A DNA stretch of 64,000 nt from Isoptericola cucumis. GTDB lineage: Bacteria > Actinomycetota > Actinomycetes > Actinomycetales > Cellulomonadaceae. Shown here piece by piece: positions 36,634 to 44,806 of the stretch. Each line of letters starts with the position of its first letter. The first letter of the stretch is position 1. The notes below the pieces were generated by a model that made no database searches, was not told the origin of the DNA, and saw only the letters and a program-made list of their open reading frames with translations. Location: contig NZ_BMDG01000008.1 of assembly GCF_014635665.1 (NCBI RefSeq), positions 124,001 to 188,000 on the forward strand. The letters run 5' to 3'. A program made the translations under genes and the position numbers.

Positions 36634-38298
36634 TCAGCGGAGCGGCCCGACGGCGCCGCTCGCGGCGGCGGCCACGCCGCCGTCGGCAACGAGCCGGGTC
36701 ACGGCGTCGATCTCGGGGGCGAGGAAGCGGTCCGGGCCGGGGCCGGGGACGGCCGTGCGCAGCAGGTCGTGGACGGCGCCGGTGCCGGCGGCGGGCGTCA
36801 GGCCGGACTCGGGGGTGCAGCGCAGGTCGAGGGCGCGGGCGGCGGTCATGAGCTCGACGGCGAGCACGCGGCCCAGGCCGTCGACGGCGCGGCGCAGCTT
36901 GCGGGCGCCGGCCCAGCCCATGGACACGTGGTCCTCCTGCATGGCCGACGACGGGATGGAGTCGACGCTCGCCGGAGCGGCGAGGCGCTTGAGCTCGCTC
37001 ACGATCCCCGCAGCCGTGTACTGCGCGATCATCAGGCCGGAGTCGACGCCCGGGTCGTCGGCGAGGAACGCCGGCAGCCCCTCGTTGCGTGCGACGTCGA
37101 GGAACCGGTCGGTGCGCCGCTCGCTCATGCTCGCGACGTCGGCCACCGCCACGGCGAGGAAGTCCAGCACGTACGCGACCGGGGCGCCGTGGAAGTTGCC
37201 GTTGGACTCGACCCGCCCGTCCACGGTGACGACGGGGTTGTCGATGGCGGAGGCGAGCTCGCGGCCCGCGACGGTCTCGGCGTGGTCCAGGGTGTCGCGG
37301 GCCGCGCCGTGCACCTGCGGCGCGCAGCGCAGCGAGTACGCGTCCTGCACGCGGGTGCACTCGGGGCGGCCCTCGGCGTCGAAGGTGCGGTGGCTCGCCA
37401 CGACCGGCGAGCCGGCCAGCAGCGCGCGCAGGTTCGCGGCCGACGCCGCCTGGCCCGGGTGCGGGCGCATGCCCACCAGGTCCTCGGCGAACGGCGCGTC
37501 CGAGCCGAGCAGCGCCTCGACGCTCGACGCCGCCGCGACGTCCGCCGTCGTGAGCAGGCGGTGCAGGTCGTCGAGGGCGAGGCACAGCATGCCGAGCATG
37601 CCGTCCGTGCCGTTGATGAGGGCGAGGCCCTCCTTCTCGCGCAGCTTCAGCGGCGCGATGCCCGCGGCCGCGAGCGCCTCGGCGGCGTCGACACGCTCGC
37701 CGTCTTCCTCCGGGCCGGTCGAGACCCGCACCGGGCCCTCGCCGAGCGCGGCGAGCGCCACGTGGGCGAGCGGCGCGAGGTCGCCCGAGCAGCCGAGCGA
37801 GCCGTACTCGTGCACGACGGGCGTGATGCCGGCGTTGAGCATCGCGGCGTACGTCTCGGCGACGACGGGGCGCGCGCCCGTGCGGCCGGTGGCGAGTGTC
37901 GCGAGGCGGAGGAGCTGCAGGGCGCGGACGACCTCGCGCTCCACCTCCGGGCCGCTGCCCGCGGCGTGCGAGCGCACCAGGCCGAGCTGCAGCTGCGCCC
38001 GCTTGTCGACGGGGATGTGGCGGCGAGCCAGGGCGCCGAAGCCGGTGGAGACGCCGTAGTGCGGGCGGTCGTCGTCGGCCAGGTCCTCGACGACGGCGCG
38101 GCTCGCCGCCATCGACTCCAGCGCGCGGTCGGTGAGGCGCACCGCGGCGCCGTGCCGGGCGACGGCGACGACGTCCGCGACGGACAGCGGGTCGCCGGTG
38201 ATCTCGACGGTGGTCGTGGCGGCGCTCGTGGCGCTCGTGGCGGTGCGGCCGGCCACGGGGGTGGTGCGGTCGGCGGGGTGCTGCAGCGTGTCGGCCAT
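36634..38298 (-). CDS. hutH: Histidine ammonia-lyase
   Basis: 554-residue lyase, first step of histidine degradation (histidine to urocanate and ammonia). The MIO prosthetic group forms from the tripeptide Cys170-Ser171-Gly172 in [12 protein letters not shown]; Cys in place of the more common Ala is, as far as I recall, usual in streptomycete histidases. The active-site Tyr81 is in YGVSTGFG and the [14 protein letters not shown] helix is intact. The first 30 residues are Thr/Ala-rich and not conserved. ATG at 38298 is used; a GTG at 38334 in frame is possible. First gene of hutH-hutU-hutI, with a HutR-like palindrome upstream. Confidence 0.95.
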   Translation of the reverse strand: MADTLQHPADRTTPVAGRTATSATSAATTTVEITGDPLSVADVVAVARHGAAVRLTDRALESMAASRAVVEDLADDDRPHYGVSTGFGALARRHIPVDKRAQLQLGLVRSHAAGSGPEVEREVVRALQLLRLATLATGRTGARPVVAETYAAMLNAGITPVVHEYGSLGCSGDLAPLAHVALAALGEGPVRVSTGPEEDGERVDAAEALAAAGIAPLKLREKEGLALINGTDGMLGMLCLALDDLHRLLTTADVAAASSVEALLGSDAPFAEDLVGMRPHPGQAASAANLRALLAGSPVVASHRTFDAEGRPECTRVQDAYSLRCAPQVHGAARDTLDHAETVAGRELASAIDNPVVTVDGRVESNGNFHGAPVAYVLDFLAVAVADVASMSERRTDRFLDVARNEGLPAFLADDPGVDSGLMIAQYTAAGIVSELKRLAAPASVDSIPSSAMQEDHVSMGWAGARKLRRAVDGLGRVLAVELMTAARALDLRCTPESGLTPAAGTGAVHDLLRTAVPGPGPDRFLAPEIDAVTRLVADGGVAAAASGAVGPLR

Positions 38299-38352
38299 AC
38301 GGACAGCACACACCGTCGTCGTGCCGCTGGACACGGCTCCGGGCGAGGTTCA

Positions 38353-38368
38353 GTCTGGGATCCCAGAC
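38353..38368. promoter_or_regulatory. Probable HutR operator, 16-base perfect palindrome
   Basis: GTCTGGGATCCCAGAC is a perfect palindrome between the divergent hutH operon and the IclR regulator gene. Its central TCTGGGATCCCAGA agrees with the TCTGwwATwCCAGA motif I recall for the IclR-type HutR of Corynebacterium at all fixed positions; only the three w positions are G/C here. Its place suggests it controls both directions. Confidence 0.7.
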
Positions 38369-38457
38369 AACGTCGATGCGTCCGGCCCCGCGGGACCACG
38401 CCCGGGTGCGGCGCCCGCGGGGCCACCCGCGCGGGCAGGACGGCCAAGGAGAGTCGC

Positions 38458-39219
38458 ATGGCGGACGTCCCAGCAGCGCGCAGCACGCTGCGGGTGCTCG
38501 CGTACCTGGCGGCGCAGCCCGGCCCGTCGCCCGCCGCGGCGGTGGCGCAGCACCTGGGGCTGCCGCGCTCGACGGTGTACCACCTGCTGTCCGTGCTGGT
38601 GGACGAGGGCTTCGTGACCCACCTGCCCGAAGAGCACCGGTACGGGCTGGGGACGGCGTCGCTCTCTCTCGGCTCGGCGTACGCGCGTCAGGCTCCTCTC
38701 GCCCGGTTGGCGCGACCCGTGGTCGCGCGCCTGGTCGAGACGACGGGCGAGAGCGCGCACCTCGCCGTCCTGCACGGGCGCGAGGTGCTGTACCTCGTGG
38801 AGCAGCGCGCCCCGCACCGGCTCAGCCTCGTCACCGACGTCGACGTCCGGCTGCCGAGCCACCTCACCGCCAGCGGCCGCGCCGTGCTCGCGCGGCTGCC
38901 CGCCGCGCAGGTGCGCGCACTGTTCCCCTCCGCGGGGGCGCTCGCCGACCGCACCGGCGTGGGCCCGCGCACGCTGCGCGAGCTGCGCGAGGTGCTGCGC
39001 GACACCCGCCGACGGGGACACGCCACCGAGGACGGCGAGGTCACCACCGGCCTGGCGTCCGTCGCGCACGCCGCGGTCGACCACACCGGGTACCCGGTGG
39101 CGGGCGTCGCGCTGACGTTCTGGTCCGACGACGTCGACGACGGGCGACGGGACGAGCTGGCCGCCGCCGCCGGCCGGGCCGCCGTGGAGATCAGTCGCCG
39201 GCTGGGCGCGCGGGGCTGA
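38458..39219 (+). CDS. hutR: IclR-family regulator of histidine utilisation
   Basis: 253 residues. N-terminal winged helix at about 6-62 (STLRVLAYLAAQPGP, VAQHLGLPRSTVYHLLSVL, wing EEHRYGLG) and C-terminal IclR effector domain (about 80-250: LVETTGESAHLAVLHGREV, VDVRLPSHLTASGRAVLA, ATEDGEVTTGLASVAHAAVD). It diverges from hutH across a palindrome that fits the HutR motif, so local control of hut by histidine or urocanate is likely. ATG at 38458 with AAGGAG upstream. The symbol is by analogy with Corynebacterium HutR. Confidence 0.82.
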   Translation: MADVPAARSTLRVLAYLAAQPGPSPAAAVAQHLGLPRSTVYHLLSVLVDEGFVTHLPEEHRYGLGTASLSLGSAYARQAPLARLARPVVARLVETTGESAHLAVLHGREVLYLVEQRAPHRLSLVTDVDVRLPSHLTASGRAVLARLPAAQVRALFPSAGALADRTGVGPRTLRELREVLRDTRRRGHATEDGEVTTGLASVAHAAVDHTGYPVAGVALTFWSDDVDDGRRDELAAAAGRAAVEISRRLGARG

Positions 39220-39232
39220 CGCACGACGCGGC

Positions 39233-39277
39233 CGTGCCCGGTCCCTCACCGGCACCCACCGCCGCTCGCCGGGCACG
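39233..39277 (+). terminator. Possible terminator after hutR
   Basis: CGTGCCCGG (39233-39241) pairs with CCGGGCACG (39269-39277), a 9-base stem with a 27-base loop, 14 bases after the hutR stop. Confidence 0.4.
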
Positions 39278-39352
39278 CACCGGCGCAACCTCGCGCCGAG
39301 GCTGTCCACAGCCGCCATCGTCCACAGATATCCGGGGATCTTCCGCCACTCC

Positions 39353-39381
39353 TTGACGCGTTCGAACGCCTGTTCGATAAC
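39353..39381 (+). promoter_or_regulatory. SOS promoter: LexA box inside a sigma-70-like promoter
   Basis: TTGACG (39353-39358), 17 bases, GATAAC (39376-39381) forms a good promoter. A perfect actinobacterial LexA box TCGAAC-GCCT-GTTCGA (39362-39377) fills the spacer and overlaps the -10 by two bases. LexA bound here would block polymerase. The DUF222/HNH gene starts 90 bases downstream. Confidence 0.85.
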
Positions 39382-39470
39382 GTCGCACCATCACCTCGAG
39401 AGGCGAACGTCTGGGCGGTCGTGCCGGGCGACGCCGCACCGGAGGTGAGCGACCGACCAGAGGAGGAGCG

Positions 39471-41240
39471 ATGACGCTGACCGAGCAACCCGTCAGGCCG
39501 AACGCCCCCGGGCCACGTACCTCGCACCCGAACGCCGCCCACCCGCCCACAGCCGATCCACCGGCGCTCGAACCGCCGCCTGACGTCGACGCCCCTGCCC
39601 TCGGCACGGGCTCGGCCCCGTCCGCGACGGGGGCGCTCGAGCTCGTCGTGGAGGCGCTCTCCGAGATCGCTGCGAACGCCGGGTGGGACCACGTCACGGA
39701 CCCGGACCTGGCACAGCTCGAGTCACGGCTCCGCGCCGTCGAACAACGGCTCGCGGCGGTCCGTCTCGACATCCTGCCTGCGCTGGAGGCTTCCGGGACC
39801 TGGTCGCTGGACGACTCGCGGACGTTCGCCCACTGGCTGGCCCGCCGCGACCGCGTCCACCCGGCCACGGCGCACCGGGAGGTGCGCACGGCCCGCCGGC
39901 TGCTCCACGACCTGCCCGCCACCCGCGCCGCCGCTCTCGCCGGGCAGATCGGGGCGGACCACGTACGGGCGTTGGTCGACGTCGCGCCGACGTCTCCGGC
40001 GCGGCGCGAGACGCTCGCCGCACCCGTACCGGACCCGACCGTCGGCACGGAACGCGACGCCGCTGACGTCGAGGACCCCGACGAGGGAGGCGCCCTCGAG
40101 AGGCCGACCGGGGAGGAGTACCTCCTCAGCCTGTCCGAGGCCTGCTCGGTCCCGCAGTTCCGCCGCCTCGTGGGTCGCTTCGCCCACGTCGCCGACCCCG
40201 AGGCCGACGAGCGCGGATACGTGAAGGCCCGCGAGAAGGAGTTCCTGGAGGTCTCCCCGACGTTCGACGGCTACCACCTCGCCGGGTTCCTCACCGAGGA
40301 GCACGGACAGACCCTCCGCGGCACGCTCGACGCCCTGACCGGGCCACCGACCGGCGGCGACACTCGCACGCCGACGCAGCGGCGCGCCCAGGCGCTCGCC
40401 GACATGGCACGGCTCACGGCCGAGCGCGGGGACACCCGGCAGGACCACACCGGGCAGGAGGCCGCGGGACGAGAGGCCGCGGGACGGGAGAACGGCGGAC
40501 TGGGGCGCGCCGGGCACCGTGCCGCATCCCGGCCGCACGTCACGGTGACGGTGTCGTGGACGGAGCTCCGGCGCGCGCTCGCCGGCACCGCCACCGCCGG
40601 CACCGCCACCGACGGCTCCGAGACCGACTGCTCCGAGACCGACTGCTCCAGGGCCGACTGCTCCAGGGCCGACAACCTCGACCTGGAGAGCCTGACCGCT
40701 CCCGTCGGAGAGGGCCTTGCCCGGTTCGGCGACGGCCGTGGCCCGATCCCGGCGTCGGTGCTGCGCCGCATCGCGTGCGACGGTGCCCTCACGCGCGTGA
40801 TCTTCGGCCCGGACTCACAGGTGCTCGACGTCGGGCGGGCGCAGCGCACGGTCGCCGGTCCGCTGCGCCGCGCCGTCGTCGCCCGCGACCAGCACTGCAC
40901 CTTTCCCGGCTGCGACGAGCCGCCGTCACGCTGCGAGGTGCACCACGCCGTCGTCCGCTGGGCTGACGGCGGACCCACCAGTGCCGAGAACGCCGCACTG
41001 CTGTGCTGGCACCACCACGACCACGTCGACGGCAGCGGTGTCAGCATGCGCCGGCGCGCCCGGGCCGGGACCTCGTGGTGGGAGTTCCGCGACCGGCAGG
41101 GTCGGGCCCTCGCCGGGTCGGACGTTCCGCCCGGCCACGCTCCGCCCAGGCCTGCCGCGCCCGGCCACCCGACTCCCGATCGCCGGGCTCTCGACCGCCC
41201 CACTCCCGACCGGGCAGCCGCAGACCGGGCAGCCGCATGA
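39471..41240 (+). CDS. DUF222 / HNH endonuclease (13E12-repeat family)
   Basis: 589 residues. DUF222 region about 40-360 (GALELVVEALSEIAANAGW, LEASGTWSLDDSRTFAHWL, TARRLLHDLPATRAA), then a C-terminal HNH nuclease fold about 470-530: zinc-type Cys in CTFPGCDEP, CEVHHAVVRWADGGPTS, and NAALLCWHHHDHV with the catalytic His pair. The family is abundant in actinobacteria (13E12 repeats of mycobacteria) and several members are SOS-regulated, which agrees with the LexA box upstream. Function is not settled. In-frame 15-base repeats occur at 40623 and a Pro/Asp/Arg/Ala repeat tail ends the protein. ATG at 39471 with GAGGAG upstream. Confidence 0.92.
   Translation: MTLTEQPVRPNAPGPRTSHPNAAHPPTADPPALEPPPDVDAPALGTGSAPSATGALELVVEALSEIAANAGWDHVTDPDLAQLESRLRAVEQRLAAVRLDILPALEASGTWSLDDSRTFAHWLARRDRVHPATAHREVRTARRLLHDLPATRAAALAGQIGADHVRALVDVAPTSPARRETLAAPVPDPTVGTERDAADVEDPDEGGALERPTGEEYLLSLSEACSVPQFRRLVGRFAHVADPEADERGYVKAREKEFLEVSPTFDGYHLAGFLTEEHGQTLRGTLDALTGPPTGGDTRTPTQRRAQALADMARLTAERGDTRQDHTGQEAAGREAAGRENGGLGRAGHRAASRPHVTVTVSWTELRRALAGTATAGTATDGSETDCSETDCSRADCSRADNLDLESLTAPVGEGLARFGDGRGPIPASVLRRIACDGALTRVIFGPDSQVLDVGRAQRTVAGPLRRAVVARDQHCTFPGCDEPPSRCEVHHAVVRWADGGPTSAENAALLCWHHHDHVDGSGVSMRRRARAGTSWWEFRDRQGRALAGSDVPPGHAPPRPAAPGHPTPDRRALDRPTPDRAAADRAAA
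40623..40667 (+). repeat. In-frame 15-base tandem repeat in the HNH gene
   Basis: Units of form (a/g)ccgactgctcc(gag/agg) at 40623, 40638 and 40653, then a partial copy. They encode Thr/Ala-Asp-Cys-Ser-Glu/Arg repeats in the linker ahead of the nuclease domain. Confidence 0.85.
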
Positions 41241-41248
41241 CCGCGCGA

Positions 41249-42526
41249 TCAGTCGAGCCACTCCCGCGCGGCGGCAACCAGCGTCGCGACGCCGAGGTCG
41301 AGGGTCGGCTCGGGAGCCGGGGCGAAGTACGGCGAGTGGTTGGACGGGATGCCGCGCGGCTGCTGGCCCGCCGCGGCAGCACCGGCGAGGTCGACGTCGG
41401 CGAACTGCGCCGGGTCGTGGCCCCCGAGGAACCAGTACACGAGCGGAGCGCCGGCGGCCGTCGCGAGCTCGCCCACGTCCTCGGACGCCGCGTGCGGGGC
41501 GGGGGTCACGACCGCAGGCGAGCCGCCGACCGCCTCGACCGGCGCACGGCGCGCCTCCAGGGCCGCGCCCAGGGCGCTGCGGGTGCGCTCGGTCGCCTCC
41601 GGGTCGTTCACCGTCGCCGCGAAGCTGGTGACCGTCTCGATCTCGGGAGGCTGGGGCGCCCCGGACGCGGCGGCCTCCGCCTCGACGATCCGGCGGATGG
41701 CGGCCAGCACGCGCTCGCGGACCTCGGGCGTGTAGGTGCGTACGTTGACCAGCAGCTCGGCACGGTCCGGGATGATGTTGGGCTCGCTCCCGGCGCGGAC
41801 GGACCCGACCGTCACGACGGCCGACTCCCCCGCCGCCACCTCGCGGGCCACGATGCCCTGCAGCCGCTGCACCGTGGCGGCTGCCATCAGCACGGGATCC
41901 ACGGTGGTCTCCGGCATCGAGCCGTGCCCGCCGCGCCCGTGCAGCGTGATCCGCAGCGAGTCCGCGGCCGACATCGCCACGCCGGCGCGCACCGCGACCA
42001 CCCCCGCGGGCAACGCCAGGACGTGCTGACCGAGCACCACGTCGGGCGCCCCGCCGACGGTCGCGAACAGGCCGTCGTCGAGCATGGCCCGGGCACCCCG
42101 GCCGAGCTCCTCGGCGGGCTGGAAGAGCACCACCAGCGTGCCCCTCCATCCGGTGTCCCCGTCCGCGAGCGCGGCCGCCGCCCCGAGCAGGCAGGTGACG
42201 TGCACGTCGTGGCCGCAGGCATGCATGACGCCGGCTTCCTGGCCGTCGTCCGTGGTCGTCACCTGCGTCGACGCATAGGGCAGCCCGGTGCGCTCGGTGA
42301 CGGGCAGCCCGTCCATGTCGGCACGCAGCAGCACGCGCGGGCCGTCGCCGTTCGTGAGGACGCCGACGACGCCGGTGCCGCCGATCCCCTCGTGGACGGC
42401 GTAGCCCCACCCGCGCAGCCGCTCGGCGACGATCCCGGCCGTGCGGTGCTCGGCGAACCCGAGCTCCGGGTGCGCATGCAGGTCGGTGTAGATCGCGGTC
42501 AGCTCGGACGTCGTCAGCGCGCTCAT
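41249..42526 (-). CDS. M20-family amidohydrolase (hippurate/IAA-amino acid hydrolase type)
   Basis: 425-residue di-metal peptidase of the M20D subfamily, which cleaves N-acyl amino acids (hippurate, N-acetyl amino acids, indoleacetyl conjugates). Landmarks: LHAHPELGFAEHRTA, LLRADMDGLPVTERT, the metal motif MHACGHDVHVTCLLG, FQPAEELGRGARAML, LHGRGGHGSMPE (dimerisation domain) and ASEDVGELA near the C-terminus. ATG at 42526 is chosen because it begins at the conserved first helix. It is convergent with the HNH gene, eight bases between stops. Substrate not determinable. Confidence 0.9.
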   Translation of the reverse strand: MSALTTSELTAIYTDLHAHPELGFAEHRTAGIVAERLRGWGYAVHEGIGGTGVVGVLTNGDGPRVLLRADMDGLPVTERTGLPYASTQVTTTDDGQEAGVMHACGHDVHVTCLLGAAAALADGDTGWRGTLVVLFQPAEELGRGARAMLDDGLFATVGGAPDVVLGQHVLALPAGVVAVRAGVAMSAADSLRITLHGRGGHGSMPETTVDPVLMAAATVQRLQGIVAREVAAGESAVVTVGSVRAGSEPNIIPDRAELLVNVRTYTPEVRERVLAAIRRIVEAEAAASGAPQPPEIETVTSFAATVNDPEATERTRSALGAALEARRAPVEAVGGSPAVVTPAPHAASEDVGELATAAGAPLVYWFLGGHDPAQFADVDLAGAAAAGQQPRGIPSNHSPYFAPAPEPTLDLGVATLVAAAREWLD

Positions 42527-42674
42527 GCCGCCATCCTGCCGCCGACCAGCGTGGCCGCCAGGCGGCGCCACGGCCCGCTCGCGCCCGCCCTGCACGGCGG
42601 TGTGTGCAAGATCTCCACGTCATCTGTGGATTCCGGCCAGTGGAAACGCTCCCGGGCAAGGCAGAATCGGGCCC

Positions 42675-43148
42675 ATGACGTCAGCGACGACTTCGACCAT
42701 GGGCAAGACGACGACCCGTCTGGCCGCAGCGAGCCTGCTCGCCCTGGCCATGATGCTCGGCGCCTGTTCCGCCCCTGCCGACGTCGAGCGGTTCATCGCC
42801 GACGCACAAGGTCAGGCCGAGGCCATCGAGGGCGACCTGCACGAGCTGGAGAAGCAGGTGTCCGACCTGCCCGCCACGCTCGCCACCGACGTCACCAACG
42901 CGGTCGCCTCGGCGACCGCCGCCACGGAGGAGGCCCGCGCGGCCCTGGTCCGCGCGTCCGAGTCCGCCGCCGGCGCGGTGATCGCCCTCGAGGACGCCCA
43001 GGTGGCGCTCGAGGCGGCGTCCGCCGAGGTCAGGCACGTGACCGGGGAGGCCGCCGATGCCGGCGCCGCCGAGGTCTCGGGCATGCTGGGCAGCCTGCAG
43101 GAGCAGATCGACGCCCTGCGCGGCGAGACGGAGAACGCCGCAGCCTGA
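42675..43148 (+). CDS. Small alanine-rich lipoprotein
   Basis: 157 residues. The signal peptide ends with lipobox LGAC (Cys31), so it is anchored to the outer face of the membrane. The mature part is one long amphipathic helical region rich in Ala/Glu (DVERFIADAQGQAEAIEGDL ... VTNAVASATAATEEARAAL), likely a coiled coil; no Cys or enzymatic motif. Family not recognised. ATG at 42675 is used; Met9 is an alternative that gives a more standard signal length. The preceding 148 bases hold a CelR/CebR-like sequence at 42641-42654. Confidence 0.75.
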   Translation: MTSATTSTMGKTTTRLAAASLLALAMMLGACSAPADVERFIADAQGQAEAIEGDLHELEKQVSDLPATLATDVTNAVASATAATEEARAALVRASESAAGAVIALEDAQVALEAASAEVRHVTGEAADAGAAEVSGMLGSLQEQIDALRGETENAAA

Positions 43149-43158
43149 CCCGCCGGCG

Positions 43159-44007
43159 TCAGTCCGGGTCGCTCGGGTCGAGCGGCAGGTGGTGGTCGAG
43201 GTTGACCGTGCCGCGCCGCCAGTACCCGGAGATCGAGAGCTGGGCGGGCGGCAGCCCGAGCTCGCGACGCAGGTAGCGCCGCACGGGCACGAGGTCCCCC
43301 GCCTCCCCGAGGGCGACGACGAGCTCACCCTCCTCGACGCCTCCGAGGGACCGCACGGCGTCCTCCAGCTGGCCCGGGCCGTCGGTGCGGTAGAGGATCT
43401 CGACGGTGGCCCGCCCGAGCTCGTCCTCGACGAACGCCTCGTCGACGTCGTCCCCGATCTCGACGATCGCGGTGACGGGGACGTCCGGCCCGACGGCCTG
43501 CACCCAGCGCGCGGCGGCGGGCAGGCCCGTCTCGTCGACGGCGAGGGTGAGGCGGTCGACCCCCTCCGGGGCGCCGACGCTCCCGCGCGGCCCGGCGAGC
43601 ACCAGCTCGTCACCCTCGGCGGCCCTCGCGGCCCAGGCCGACGCCGGCCCTTCGTCGCCGTGCAGCACCCAGTCGATGTCGAGCTCGGCCACGCCGTCGA
43701 CGGTCCTGGTGGCGCGCACGGTGTAGTCGCGCGAGATGGACACGACGCCGGTGGGCCGCTGCAGGCCCCCGTCGGGCGCGATCGTCGGGGCGTGCAGCTG
43801 GCCGGTGGCCGGGTCGGGCAGGAAGACCTTGACGTGGTCCTCCGGGCCGGGCGCCTGCAGAGCGGCGAGCGACGACGACGCCGCGGGGTCGGCGCCGGCG
43901 ACGTCGCGGAAGGTCGTGCGCCGCATCGAGCCGGTCAGCTCGGCGACGGCGTGCACGCGCACGCGGCGGGGGACGAGGTCGAGGCGGGTGCGGGGTCGGT
44001 CGAACAC
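43159..44007 (-). CDS. Siderophore-interacting protein (SIP/ViuB-like ferric-siderophore reductase)
   Basis: 282-residue FAD/NAD(P)H oxidoreductase of the SIP family, which reduces ferric siderophores in the cytoplasm to release iron. FAD-binding region SISRDYTVRAT (RxYT motif), then LAGPRGSVGAPEGVDRLTLAVDETGLPAAARW typical of SIP_C, and the C-terminal GYWRRG. Length is normal. GTG start at 44007. No siderophore transport or biosynthesis genes are adjacent, and no iron-box (DmdR/IdeR-like) sequence is evident upstream. Confidence 0.9.
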   Translation of the reverse strand: MFDRPRTRLDLVPRRVRVHAVAELTGSMRRTTFRDVAGADPAASSSLAALQAPGPEDHVKVFLPDPATGQLHAPTIAPDGGLQRPTGVVSISRDYTVRATRTVDGVAELDIDWVLHGDEGPASAWAARAAEGDELVLAGPRGSVGAPEGVDRLTLAVDETGLPAAARWVQAVGPDVPVTAIVEIGDDVDEAFVEDELGRATVEILYRTDGPGQLEDAVRSLGGVEEGELVVALGEAGDLVPVRRYLRRELGLPPAQLSISGYWRRGTVNLDHHLPLDPSDPD

Positions 44008-44084
44008 CTCTCGATTCCATCACGACCGCCCGTGCGCGGGCCCACGGCCCGATGAGGGCGGGCCGGGTCGCGGGTCTACCTGCC

Positions 44085-44555
44085 ATGACCGACCTTGCCG
44101 CCGACGCCGAGCGCGTCCTCGCCACCGTCCGCTACGTCGTGCTCGCGACGATCGACCCGGACGGCGCGCCGCGCGTCTCGCCGGTGTTCTTCACCCGGGA
44201 CGGTCGCGACGTCTACTGGGTGTCGTCCCCAAGCGCGCACCACTCCCGGAACGTGGAGCGCGAGCCGCGGGTCGAGGGCGTCGTCTTCGACTCCACCGTC
44301 CGGGTCGGCTCCGCGGAGGCCGTGTACCTCACCGGCCGGGCGCAGGTCGTGCCCGACGGCGAGCTCGAGGCCCGCTGCGCCGCGGCGTACGCCGACACCC
44401 GTGACGGCGTGGCGTTCACGCCCGGCGAGCTGTCCGGGGAGGCCGACATCCGGCTGTACCGCTTCGAGGTCGACCGGTGGGAGGTCCTGGTGCGCGGCAG
44501 CGACCCGGAGCGCGGCACGGGCACCGACCGCCGGGTGCCCGCGCCGCTGGGGTGA
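44085..44555 (+). CDS. PPOX-class flavin/F420-binding oxidoreductase
   Basis: 156-residue split beta-barrel protein of the pyridoxamine-5'-phosphate-oxidase superfamily. Motifs: VLATIDPDGAPRVSPVFF, VYWVSSPSAHHSRNVEREP and VYLTGRAQVV at the cofactor-binding strands. Whether it binds FMN or F420 cannot be told, and it is too short and divergent to be a true PNPOx. ATG at 44085, divergent from the SIP gene across 77 bases. The 3' end is followed by an epoxide hydrolase remnant on the opposite strand. Confidence 0.8.
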   Translation: MTDLAADAERVLATVRYVVLATIDPDGAPRVSPVFFTRDGRDVYWVSSPSAHHSRNVEREPRVEGVVFDSTVRVGSAEAVYLTGRAQVVPDGELEARCAAAYADTRDGVAFTPGELSGEADIRLYRFEVDRWEVLVRGSDPERGTGTDRRVPAPLG

Positions 44556-44567
44556 GAACCCCGGAGG

Positions 44568-44747
44568 TCAGGCGAAGAAGACCCGCAGGTCGGCGACGTC
44601 GCCCGGCACCTCCATCGCCGCGACGTGCCCGCCGCGCGGGAGCTCGGACCAGTGCTCGATCCGCGCGTTGTCGCGCTCGGCGAGGCTGCGGATCGTCTGG
44701 AGGTCGTCGGCGAACACCGCGACGCCGATGCGGCCGGTGCTGACGAC
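44568..44747 (-). pseudogene. Epoxide hydrolase remnant (C-terminal fragment only)
   Basis: About 59 codons, ending at the stop 44568-44570, read VVSTGRIGVAVFADDLQTIR, then SLAERDNARIEHWSELPRGG and HVAAMEVPGDVADLRVFFA. This matches the C-terminal end of alpha/beta-hydrolase epoxide hydrolases, including the catalytic-His neighbourhood (RGGHxAAME). There is no start codon in frame, no nucleophile (Asp) or N-terminal lid, and only about 60 bases remain before the dehydrogenase gene. The rest of the gene has been deleted. Family assignment is from memory of the conserved C-terminal motif. Confidence 0.75.
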
Positions 44748-44806
44748 GGGCTCGGCGCCGCTGCGCTGCTCGGCGTGGTGGCAGCGCGCTGTGCCACCCC
44801 GGCACC

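Noticed and set aside
39302-39336. CTGTCCACA and CGTCCACAG resembling DnaA boxes
   Set aside because: Only two imperfect matches, no AT-rich unwinding region and no dnaA/dnaN nearby, so not an origin.
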